From contig CAZTDY010000008.1 in assembly GCA_964612295.1 (NCBI GenBank), forward strand, positions 1 through 64,000: 64,000 bases of DNA, in the 5' to 3' direction. The notes under the pieces are model-generated. The model was not told where the DNA came from and did no database searches. It was given only the letters and a program-made list of their open reading frames with translations. Below are positions 25,462-33,152 of this stretch, piece after piece. Origin of the DNA: CAYQJL01 sp964612295. GTDB lineage: Bacteria; Eisenbacteria; RBG-16-71-46; CAIMUX01; WJJG01. Both the position numbers and the translations under genes were made by a program. How positions within the stretch are numbered: the stretch's first letter is position 1; the number at the start of each line of letters is the position of its first letter.

Positions 25462-25869
25462 ATGGCGAAGCTCAAGCGCCCGAACATGACGCCGCCGGAA
25501 ATCAGTCAGGCCTCAACGGCCGACATCGCGTTCCTGCTGCTCATCTTCTTCATTTCGACGACCGTTTTCGAAACCGAATTCGGTATGCAGGTCGTCCTGC
25601 CCGGTCTCGGGGGGACGCCCATGAAGGTCAAACGTGAGAACGTGCTAACCGTCAGGGCGACAGCCGACGGCGCCGTCTTTGTGGATGATGCCCCCACCGC
25701 TCTTCCGGAGGTGCGCAACGTCATCAAGGCGCAGTTGGAGAAGAACCCGGATCTCACGGTTTCCATCGAGACCGATGGCAATGCGGCCTATGAGCGGATG
25801 GTCGATGTTCTGGACGAGGTGAAGGCGGCCAAGGCACAGCGCTTCTCGATCAAGAAGGGCCGCGGCTAA
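25462..25869 (+). CDS. exbD: ExbD/TolR-family protein, first copy
   Basis: The 135-residue protein has one transmembrane helix (about 19-38) carrying the essential proton-relay Asp at residue 21 (STADIAFLLLIFF), followed by a periplasmic domain ending AKAQRFSIKKGRG. Position 47 bases after exbB and length fit the family. It is paired with a second, divergent ExbD. Confidence 0.93.
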   Translation: MAKLKRPNMTPPEISQASTADIAFLLLIFFISTTVFETEFGMQVVLPGLGGTPMKVKRENVLTVRATADGAVFVDDAPTALPEVRNVIKAQLEKNPDLTVSIETDGNAAYERMVDVLDEVKAAKAQRFSIKKGRG

Positions 25870-25890
25870 CACAGAATGAGGGCTTAGGCC

Positions 25891-26292
25891 GTGCGTTTTG
25901 CGAAATCTCTCAGTTGCGAAGGAACCATTCCCACCGGCTCGATGGGAGACATCGTCTTCCTTCTGCTGGTCTTCTTCATGGCGACGACGATCTTCAAGCT
26001 GGAAGAAGGCCTGACCGTGACCCTGCCGCGCGCGGAGTCCGGTGTGCGCGTCCCGCGCGAGAGGGTGTCCCATATCTGGGCTGACGGGAACGGCAATCTC
26101 ACGATCGACGATGTCTATCTTCAAATGAACCAGATCGAGACGATCATGGTTCAGAAGGTGCGCGAGAACCCCCAACTCCTGGTGGGGCTCAATGTCGATT
26201 CAACGCTGCCGTACAGTTTCGTGGATGACATCCTGAAGCAGTGTCGGAAAGCAAACGCGATCAACGTCTCATTCACGAACGACCTGGAATAG
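25891..26292 (+). CDS. exbD: ExbD/TolR-family protein, second copy
   Basis: Starting at GTG 25891, the 133-residue protein again has a single helix with the relay Asp at residue 20 (SMGDIVFLLLVFFMATT) and a periplasmic domain. It differs clearly from the first copy in the cytoplasmic tail and periplasmic part, so it is not a recent duplication. Two different ExbD chains may form the mixed dimer inside the ExbB ring. Confidence 0.92.
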   Translation: MRFAKSLSCEGTIPTGSMGDIVFLLLVFFMATTIFKLEEGLTVTLPRAESGVRVPRERVSHIWADGNGNLTIDDVYLQMNQIETIMVQKVRENPQLLVGLNVDSTLPYSFVDDILKQCRKANAINVSFTNDLE

Positions 26293-26311
26293 CCAGGGGG
26301 GTGGTCAGAAC

Positions 26312-26947
26312 ATGTTTACCCCGAATTGGTATGACACGGCCCACCAGAAGTTCAAGCGGCTCTATCCGCGGATCTGGGCGGGCGCGCTGCTGATTGCCAT
26401 CGGGATCACGGCCATGGGTGCGGTCTTTTCCCCGCCTTACGTGCCGAGTCCCTATCAGCTCCGCGAGCGCAAGATGAAAGCCGTCGAGTTCAACACCGAA
26501 ATCTACATTCCGCCGCCGCCGAAGGAGCTGCAGGCTCCTGAGATGCCCGTGCAGGAGATCGAAGCCTCGGACGATGCCGACGCCGAGGACAGGATGGCCA
26601 TCACTGACTTCAACCCCTTCGAGCCGCCCTCGATTCCGGTGACCGGCGCCGGCGGCCCCGAGGAGTTTGTGCCGTTCGACTCGCCTCCGGTTCTGGTTCA
26701 CGCCGAAGAGCCGGAGTACCCGGAGCTGGCCCAGGATGCCGAAGCTGAGGGGACGGTCTGGATCGTGGTCACGATCGACGCCAACGGGCGGGTCGTCGCC
26801 GCGAGGGTGGTGGAGAGTTCTGCCAGCGAAATCTTAGAGAGCGCCTGCATCGAGGCGGCCATGAAGTTCCTCTTCGAGCCGGCCAAGCAGCGGGATGTGC
26901 CGGTGAGGTGCCAGATCAAAGTGCCGTTCAATTTCTCGCTGGATTAG
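26312..26947 (+). CDS. tonB: TonB-family energy transducer
   Basis: The 211-residue product has an N-terminal membrane anchor (about 19-36: WAGALLIAIGITAMGAVF), a Pro/Glu-rich periplasmic linker (IPPPPKELQAPEMPVQEIEA), and a C-terminal TonB domain (about 128-211) with EPEYPELAQDAEAEGTVWI, ANGRVVAARVV and a closing FEPAKQRDVPVRCQIKVPF. It would carry energy from ExbB-ExbD to outer-membrane receptors. No TonB-dependent receptor is encoded in the window. Confidence 0.92.
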   Translation: MFTPNWYDTAHQKFKRLYPRIWAGALLIAIGITAMGAVFSPPYVPSPYQLRERKMKAVEFNTEIYIPPPPKELQAPEMPVQEIEASDDADAEDRMAITDFNPFEPPSIPVTGAGGPEEFVPFDSPPVLVHAEEPEYPELAQDAEAEGTVWIVVTIDANGRVVAARVVESSASEILESACIEAAMKFLFEPAKQRDVPVRCQIKVPFNFSLD

Positions 26948-26980
26948 TGGGTTCTCAAGCGTTCGGGATTGTAAGATCAT

Positions 26981-27016
26981 ACCGGCAGGTCCTGACCAGG
27001 GCCTGTCGGTTTTTGT
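26981..27016 (+). terminator. Rho-independent terminator after tonB
   Basis: ACCGGCAGG (26981-26989) pairs with CCTGTCGGT (27002-27010; one G-U pair), followed by TTTTTGTTT. It separates the exbB operon from the efflux operon. Confidence 0.88.
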
Positions 27017-27127
27017 TTGCAGAGGAAACCCCCACAGGTCAGGATTCGTAAATGCGGGCGAGCGATGGGGATGACCGGAGAGCCCCGCGCGAGACAGTAG
27101 GCCCTGCGCATTGGCGGGAGGAGACCG

Positions 27128-28480
27128 ATGAAACTGAGGATTGCCGCATCAATCGAGTGCGTTCGAGTGTCCATTCTGGCCCTGGTTGGCCTCACCCTGG
27201 CTGCCTGCCCGGCAATCGCGGAGCCCGACCTGGGCCAGCCGTTGACGGTCGAGGAGTGCGTGGAGATCGCCCTCCAGCAGAGCGATCAGCTGGCTGAGGC
27301 GCAGGCCAATCTCAAGACCGCCCACGGCTCGTCGGTCGTGTCCTTGAGCAGCTATCTGCCCTACATCTCGGCCAGCGCCGGATGGAGTCGCATCTGGCCG
27401 GTCCAGGAGCGCTTTGTGGAGGGCCTGGGCACCCAGGCCGTCTCGCCGAAGTATGACGGCAGCATCAGCCTGTCCCTGCGCCAGAATCTGATCGACCTCT
27501 CCACCTACGCGGACATTCGAAGCAGCCGCCAGAGCTACGCGGCCTCAACCGAAGATCTGGTCGACACCGAGGCGGTTCTCAAGGTGACCACCCAGCAGCA
27601 GTTCTACGAGTGTCTCGCCGCGGTCAAGCTGGCAGACGTCGAAGAAGAGGCGGTCAATGTCAGCCGAGAGCAGCTCCGGCGCTCAGAGACGCTCTTCAAC
27701 CTGGGTTCTGTCGCTCGCAGCGATGTTCTGCAGGCAAAGGTGAACCTGGCCGAGGCGGAGCAAATCCTGATCAACCGTCGCAACGTCGTGCGCGTGGAGC
27801 ATTCCCGGCTGGCGATGGTGATGGGGCTGGATCCGAGGATCGACCTGGTGGTGGACACCACGATGGTCATTCCCCCGATTGATCCCGAGGGCGAGATCGA
27901 CCAGTGGATCGGTGACGCCCTGCTCGTCCGCCCCGACCTGCGGGCCGCCCGGGCCCGCCTGGGCGCGGCCGAGTGGTCGGAGAAGTCGGCCAGGCTGGGG
28001 CGCCTCCCCTCCGTGGAGGCCTCCTGGGGCTATAGCCGTTCCTCCTCCTCGCCTGATGACTGGACCCTCCAGGATGCGAACTACTCGAAGGGGTGGCGCT
28101 GGCGTCTGTCGGCCAGTGTGCCGATCTTCGAGGGACTCGGCCGGGAGGGCCGGATCGAGCAGGCCGTGGGCCAGAAACGTGCCCGTCAGGAATCGCTCGA
28201 TCGCGAGGAGAAGTCGGTGGCCCTGGAGGTCAAGGACAGCTTCTTGAGTATCCGCAAGGAGCGTGAGAGTCTGCGGGCGGCCGAGAGCAGTGTCCGGCTG
28301 GCCGAGGAAAACCTGCGGCTGCAACAGGCGCTCTACGAGAGCGGCGCGGGGACCCTGCTCGAATGGGACAATGCCAATCTCGATCTGCGGCGGGCGCGGG
28401 TCTCGCTGATCCAATCGCAGATCGCGCTCAAACTCGCGCACGTGCGCTTCTGGAAGGCGGTGGCGCGCGAGACGCCCTGA
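27128..28480 (+). CDS. tolC: TolC-family outer-membrane efflux protein
   Basis: This 450-residue protein forms the outer-membrane channel of a tripartite exporter. A signal peptide (VSILALVGLTLAACPAIAE) is followed by two OEP repeats typical of TolC, beginning LTVEECVEIALQQSDQLAEAQANL and repeated in the second half (ARLGAAEWSEKSARLGRLPSVEASWGY). Long alpha-helical and beta-strand portions alternate. GGAGGAGA precedes the ATG. It opens the operon tolC-macA-macB-permease-permease. Confidence 0.93.
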   Translation: MKLRIAASIECVRVSILALVGLTLAACPAIAEPDLGQPLTVEECVEIALQQSDQLAEAQANLKTAHGSSVVSLSSYLPYISASAGWSRIWPVQERFVEGLGTQAVSPKYDGSISLSLRQNLIDLSTYADIRSSRQSYAASTEDLVDTEAVLKVTTQQQFYECLAAVKLADVEEEAVNVSREQLRRSETLFNLGSVARSDVLQAKVNLAEAEQILINRRNVVRVEHSRLAMVMGLDPRIDLVVDTTMVIPPIDPEGEIDQWIGDALLVRPDLRAARARLGAAEWSEKSARLGRLPSVEASWGYSRSSSSPDDWTLQDANYSKGWRWRLSASVPIFEGLGREGRIEQAVGQKRARQESLDREEKSVALEVKDSFLSIRKERESLRAAESSVRLAEENLRLQQALYESGAGTLLEWDNANLDLRRARVSLIQSQIALKLAHVRFWKAVARETP

Positions 28481-28515
28481 TAAGCCTGGATTCCGGGCTA
28501 GGCTAAGGAGGGGGG

Positions 28516-29799
28516 ATGCGCCGCAAGCGGCTCTGGATTCCGCTCATCGTCGTCGTGGTCTTGGGGCTTCTGATCGTCGGCAATCTGTCGAGGCGCGATC
28601 AAGGGGGCAAGGAGGTCAAGGTCGAGTTGGCCGAGACCCGCTCTCTGAAAAGCTGGGTCAGGGCGCCGGGACTGGTTCAACCGGTCGTGTCGGTGGATAT
28701 CAGCAGCAACGTGAGCGGCCGCGTCGCCCAGCTCTCGGTTCGTGAGGGGGACGCCGTGGCTGCGGGCACCCTCCTCCTGACGCTTGACGACACTCGCTTC
28801 CGCTCCGCGGTCGCCCAGTACGAGGCCTTGCTGGGGGCGGCCCGTTCCCAACTCAATCTCGCCGAGGCCCAACGTGAGCTGGCGGAGCAGGTGCTCGCTC
28901 GCCGGGAGGACCTGCACGGGCGAGGTCTGCTTTCATCCGAGGAACTCGAGTCCGCCCGGGTGGATGTGCGGGTCAAAAACGCCACCGTGGCCGCCCAGAC
29001 CGACGAGATCGCCCGCCAGGAGGCCGCCCTGGCCGAATCGCGGCGTGATCTCGAGGAGACGCGCTTCACGGCCCCGATCGACGGCGTCGTGACCGCTCTC
29101 AACCTCGAGGAGGGGGAGAACGTCCTCATCGGGACGATGAACAACCCCGGCACCGTGATCCTCACCCTCGCTGACCTCTCCGCGATGGAGGTCGAGGCGC
29201 GGGTGGGCGAGAGCGATGTCGTTCATGTCGATGCCGGCCAGAGCGTCCAGATCGAGGTTGATGCCATGCCCGACCTGACCTTGGAAGGGGTGGTGACCAC
29301 CGTAGGGGAGTCCGGCCGCCGATCCTCCCGGGATGAGGGGGCCGAGTTCGAGGTGCACGTCACGATCACCGCTCCGCCCGAGTGGTTGCGCCCCGGGATG
29401 AGCGCCGATGTCGAAATCCTGGTGGCCACCGCCGAGGAGGTGACCACGGTTCCGATTTCCTCCCTGGTCGCCCGCACGGAGAAGACCGTCCTCGCCTGGG
29501 AACGCGGCGAGCGTCAGCGGGACGAGGAAGAGCCCGAGGAGTCGGAAGAGGGCGAATCTGACAGTGAATCCACCGGCGACGCCACGCGGAGCAAGTTGAT
29601 CCCCGGTATTTTCGTCCTGGAGGAGGGAAAGGCCGCATTCCGGCGAATCGAGACCGGCGTCCGAGGCGAGAGCTTCGTCGAGGTCGCCGAGGACGAGACG
29701 ATCATTGCCGGTCCCTACCGGGTTCTCCGGCGAATGCATCACGGGGATCCGGCCAAGGCTGAGAAGAACCGCAGCGGCGAAGAGGATCGGTCGCGGTAG
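28516..29799 (+). CDS. macA: Periplasmic adaptor of a MacAB-type exporter
   Basis: This HlyD/MacA-type membrane fusion protein of 427 residues joins the inner-membrane ABC unit to TolC. It has an N-terminal anchor (IPLIVVVVLGLLIVGNL), the barrel-sandwich half-motifs VSVDISSNVSGRVAQLSVREGDAV and FTAPIDGVVTALNLEEGENV around a coiled-coil hairpin (about 95-185), and a beta-barrel domain. An unusual acidic Ser/Glu insert (EEEPEESEEGESDSES, about 336-352) interrupts the membrane-proximal region. TAAGGAGG lies upstream. Confidence 0.93.
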   Translation: MRRKRLWIPLIVVVVLGLLIVGNLSRRDQGGKEVKVELAETRSLKSWVRAPGLVQPVVSVDISSNVSGRVAQLSVREGDAVAAGTLLLTLDDTRFRSAVAQYEALLGAARSQLNLAEAQRELAEQVLARREDLHGRGLLSSEELESARVDVRVKNATVAAQTDEIARQEAALAESRRDLEETRFTAPIDGVVTALNLEEGENVLIGTMNNPGTVILTLADLSAMEVEARVGESDVVHVDAGQSVQIEVDAMPDLTLEGVVTTVGESGRRSSRDEGAEFEVHVTITAPPEWLRPGMSADVEILVATAEEVTTVPISSLVARTEKTVLAWERGERQRDEEEPEESEEGESDSESTGDATRSKLIPGIFVLEEGKAAFRRIETGVRGESFVEVAEDETIIAGPYRVLRRMHHGDPAKAEKNRSGEEDRSR

Positions 29800-29810
29800 A
29801 GGGGGCAGGC

Positions 29811-30536
29811 GTGGGCACGGCAGCGACCGAGGACCGGATCGGGACCGCCCTGATCGAGCTCGAAGGTGTTTCGAAGACCTACCGGCAGGGCGCCCTGGCC
29901 GTGGAGGCCTTGAAGGCCCTCGACCTGTTCATTGCGGTCGGCGAGTACATCGCGATCATGGGTCCCTCCGGCTCGGGGAAGTCCACGCTGATGAACCTGC
30001 TGGGCTGTCTCGACACGCCCACGACCGGACACTACCGCTTCCGCGGCACCGACGTCCGCGAACTCGGCGATGACGCGCTCTCGCAGCTCAGGGGCCGCGA
30101 GATCGGTTTCGTGTTTCAGACCTTCAACCTGCTCCCCCGGGCGATCGCCCTGCAGAACGTCGAACTCCCCATGGTCTACGCCGGCGTTCCCGCCGCCCAG
30201 CGCCGCCGCAGGGCCCAGGAGGCTCTCGAGTCGGTCGGCCTGGAGACGCGGGCCGATCATTGTCCGCCCGAACTCTCCGGAGGGGAGCGCCAACGCGTCG
30301 CGATCGCCCGCGCTGTGGTGGGGAATCCGAGCCTGATCCTCGCGGACGAGCCGACCGGAAACCTGGATACGGCCACCGGTGAGGAGATCATGGAGATCTT
30401 CAGGGGCATCTCCGCACAGGGCAAGACGGTGATCCTCGTCACCCACGAAGAGGAGATCGCGCGCCGCGCGAAACGAATCCTCAGGCTTCGCGACGGATTT
30501 CTGATTTCCGACGAGAAGGTGGCGGCCGACCGCTAG
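29811..30536 (+). CDS. macB: MacB/LolD-type ABC transporter ATP-binding protein
   Basis: The 241-residue ATPase starts at GTG 29811. Walker A GPSGSGKST, the Q-loop FVFQTFNLLPR, the signature LSGGERQRVAIARA, Walker B LILADEPTGNLD and the H-loop VTHEEE are all intact. In classical MacB the ATPase is fused to its permease; here it is a separate gene followed by two permeases. Confidence 0.95.
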   Translation: MGTAATEDRIGTALIELEGVSKTYRQGALAVEALKALDLFIAVGEYIAIMGPSGSGKSTLMNLLGCLDTPTTGHYRFRGTDVRELGDDALSQLRGREIGFVFQTFNLLPRAIALQNVELPMVYAGVPAAQRRRRAQEALESVGLETRADHCPPELSGGERQRVAIARAVVGNPSLILADEPTGNLDTATGEEIMEIFRGISAQGKTVILVTHEEEIARRAKRILRLRDGFLISDEKVAADR

Positions 30537-30567
30537 GGCACACATCGCGAGAGGAGACACGCACCAG

Positions 30568-31791
30568 GTGGGGCTCTGGGACGCGATCAGAAGCGCGCTC
30601 TCTGCATTGCGCGCCAATCGCCTGCGGACCGCGTTGACCGTGCTGGGGACGGTCGTCGGCGTGGTGGCCGTGGTCGCCGTGATAGCGATCACCCAGGGTT
30701 TGAATCGGTATGTGTCCCAGGAGATGCTGTCGATGGGCTCGCACATCTTCAGCGTCGACAAACTCGGCATGATCACCAGCCAGGACGACTGGTTCGCGGC
30801 GATGAAGCGCAAGGATCTGACCCGGGATCACGCGGAGTACCTGCGCGATCACGTGACCACTGCAGCGGCGGTCATTCCCTCGGTCAGGCACACGGTCGAC
30901 GTCCAGTGGGGAGGGGAGAGGGCCGAAGACGTCGGCCTTGGGGGCATCAGCGGGGACTACCCGGCCCTCGGAGACGACTTCCAGCTAGCCACCGGCCGTC
31001 ACCTCACGCCGGGCGAGGGCGAGGCCGGAGGCCGCCTGACGGTGATCGGATCGGAGCTCGCCGACGAACTCTTCGGCGCAATCGATCCGCTCGGGCAACG
31101 TGTGCGGGTCGGTGGCCACACCTTTTGGGTGATCGGCGTGCTCGCCGCCCGGGGGAAAATCCTCGGGCAGTCGCGGGACAACGTGGCCCTGATTCCGCTC
31201 GAGACCTTCGAATCGCTCTACGGGCGCCGCCGGTCAATCAGCATCGCGATCAAGGCCGCCTCACCCGAGGTCTACACCGATTGTCAGGAGGAGGTCGCCG
31301 TCCTCCTGAAAGTCGCCCGGGGGCTGCAGCCCTGGGACGAACCCGACTTCGGAATGCACACCTCGGAAACCTACTTCGAGGCCTATCGTCAGCTGACCGC
31401 ACTGGTCTACCTCGGGATGATCGCCGTGGTGGCGCTCAGCCTGGTCGTGGGCGGGATCGTGATGATGAACATCATGTTGGTCGCCGTAACCGAGAGGACG
31501 CGGGAAATCGGGATCCGAAAGGCGGTGGGGGCGCGTCAGCGGGACATTCTACTGCAGTTCTTGGTGGAGGCTATGGTCCTGGCAGGTTCGGGAGGCATCT
31601 TGGGGGTGTTGTTGGGCGGGGTGATCGCGGCGCTCGTCGATCACTTTTCCCCGCTGCCGGCCCGGGTCGAGGCTTGGTCGGTCGGGGTGAGTCTGACGAT
31701 GGCGATCTCGGTCGGGCTGGTCGCCGGTCTCTATCCCGCTCGGCGGGCGGCCACGCTGCCGCCGGTCCTGGCACTCTCCTATGAGAAGTAA
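30568..31791 (+). CDS. MacB/FtsX-type ABC permease, first
   Basis: The 407-residue product (GTG start) has the MacB topology: an N-terminal helix (LRTALTVLGTVVGVVAVVAVIAI), a large periplasmic domain (about 45-275) and three C-terminal helices with TERTREIGIRKAVGARQRDILLQF, the FtsX cytoplasmic loop. It probably forms a heterodimer with the next permease, whose start overlaps its stop by 11 bases. Confidence 0.92.
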   Translation: MGLWDAIRSALSALRANRLRTALTVLGTVVGVVAVVAVIAITQGLNRYVSQEMLSMGSHIFSVDKLGMITSQDDWFAAMKRKDLTRDHAEYLRDHVTTAAAVIPSVRHTVDVQWGGERAEDVGLGGISGDYPALGDDFQLATGRHLTPGEGEAGGRLTVIGSELADELFGAIDPLGQRVRVGGHTFWVIGVLAARGKILGQSRDNVALIPLETFESLYGRRRSISIAIKAASPEVYTDCQEEVAVLLKVARGLQPWDEPDFGMHTSETYFEAYRQLTALVYLGMIAVVALSLVVGGIVMMNIMLVAVTERTREIGIRKAVGARQRDILLQFLVEAMVLAGSGGILGVLLGGVIAALVDHFSPLPARVEAWSVGVSLTMAISVGLVAGLYPARRAATLPPVLALSYEK

Positions 31792-33082
31792 GATGGGTAA
31801 GGTTCCCGCAGCATCGACTACGCACGGCCCCGCGCCGCGCTGGCGACCGGGTGGCCGCGGCGCAATCCTCTTCGAAAGCACGCGGATCGCCTTGAGGGCG
31901 CTGCTGGCCAACAAGCTGCGCAGCTCGCTCACCCTGCTGGGCATCATCATCGGGGTGGGAACCGTGGTCGCAATGGCCTCGATTCTCTCGGGGCTGGACC
32001 GCGGAATGGCCAGGAGCATCGCCTCGCTTGGTTCGGGCAGCATCTATCTGACGAAGTTTCAGGCCAGCGTGCGTATCGGTGGCGGGAGACCGCGCGAGCG
32101 CCGGCCGGACCTGACCTTGGCGGATGCCGAGGCGGTCCGTCAGCAGTGCCGCTCCGTCGCGGCCGTTTGCCCGAACGCGAGCACCATGTTGAGCGTGACC
32201 TGGGCCGGGACCGAGACGAAGCCGATCGCGATCAACGGGGCGGGAGCGGAGCTTCCCGTGGTCGAGGACAGGAAGGTCGAGAGCGGACGGTTCTTCACCG
32301 CCGGCGAGGTGCTTGCCCGCCACCGGGTGTGTGTGCTGGGTCCCGATGTGGCCCTTGTGCTTTTCGGCGCCGTCGATCCGGTCGGCCTCGACGTGAAGAT
32401 CGGGGCCTACGGCTACCGCGTGATCGGCGTTCTCGCCCCGAAGGGGCAGATTCTGGGCAACAACCTGGACGAGGTCGTCGTGGTTCCGGTGACCACCCTG
32501 CAGCAGGAACGTGGGTGGGGCGACATCCTCGACTACGTTCTGGTCCAACCCCGCGCCCCGCGCGAGGTCGGGCGGGCCATCGAGGAGGTCGAGACGCTCA
32601 TGCGCCGGCGCCGCGGCCTGACCGTCGCGGAAGAGAACAACTTCGGGCTGACGACCCAAGAGACGCTCATGGAGCTCTACAACAACCTCACCCGGGCGGT
32701 GTACGCCGTCATGCTGCTGGTCTCGGGGATCGCGCTGGCGGTCGGCGGGATCGGAATCATGAACATGATGTTGGTCTCGGTGAAGGAACGCACCCGGGAG
32801 ATCGGGGTCCGCCGGGCGCTCGGCGCTCGAAAAGGGGACATTCTGCTGCAGTTCCTGGCCGAGGCGATCACGCTGACTCTCGTGGGGGGCATTCTCGGCA
32901 TCCTCTTCGGCGGCCTCCTGGGCTTTGTCCTCTCGCTCGTCTCGATCCTGCCCGCGGCGCTTCCCGTGGGGGTCGTCCTTTTTGCTCTGGCCCTCTCCAC
33001 GCTGGTCGGTTTATTCTTCGGTCTCTATCCCGCTTGGCGCGCCTCGACCCAGGACCCGATTGAAGCACTACGGTACGAATAG
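31781..33082 (+). CDS. MacB/FtsX-type ABC permease, second
   Basis: The 433-residue protein has the same four-helix MacB/FtsX architecture, with SLTLLGIIIGVGTVVAMASI at the first helix and KERTREIGVRRALGARKGDILLQF in the loop. The start is ATG 31781 inside the previous gene, or ATG 31793 two bases after that gene's stop. It differs enough from the first permease to be a distinct subunit. The exporter substrate could be a macrolide-like compound, peptide or lipid; the sequence does not say which. Confidence 0.92.
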   Translation: MRSKMGKVPAASTTHGPAPRWRPGGRGAILFESTRIALRALLANKLRSSLTLLGIIIGVGTVVAMASILSGLDRGMARSIASLGSGSIYLTKFQASVRIGGGRPRERRPDLTLADAEAVRQQCRSVAAVCPNASTMLSVTWAGTETKPIAINGAGAELPVVEDRKVESGRFFTAGEVLARHRVCVLGPDVALVLFGAVDPVGLDVKIGAYGYRVIGVLAPKGQILGNNLDEVVVVPVTTLQQERGWGDILDYVLVQPRAPREVGRAIEEVETLMRRRRGLTVAEENNFGLTTQETLMELYNNLTRAVYAVMLLVSGIALAVGGIGIMNMMLVSVKERTREIGVRRALGARKGDILLQFLAEAITLTLVGGILGILFGGLLGFVLSLVSILPAALPVGVVLFALALSTLVGLFFGLYPAWRASTQDPIEALRYE

Positions 33083-33152
33083 TCCGCGCGAGAGCGTGCG
33101 CGCCGGAAGGGGGGACGGCTGCCCACGTGGCTCGACGTAGAGGTAGGAGAGC

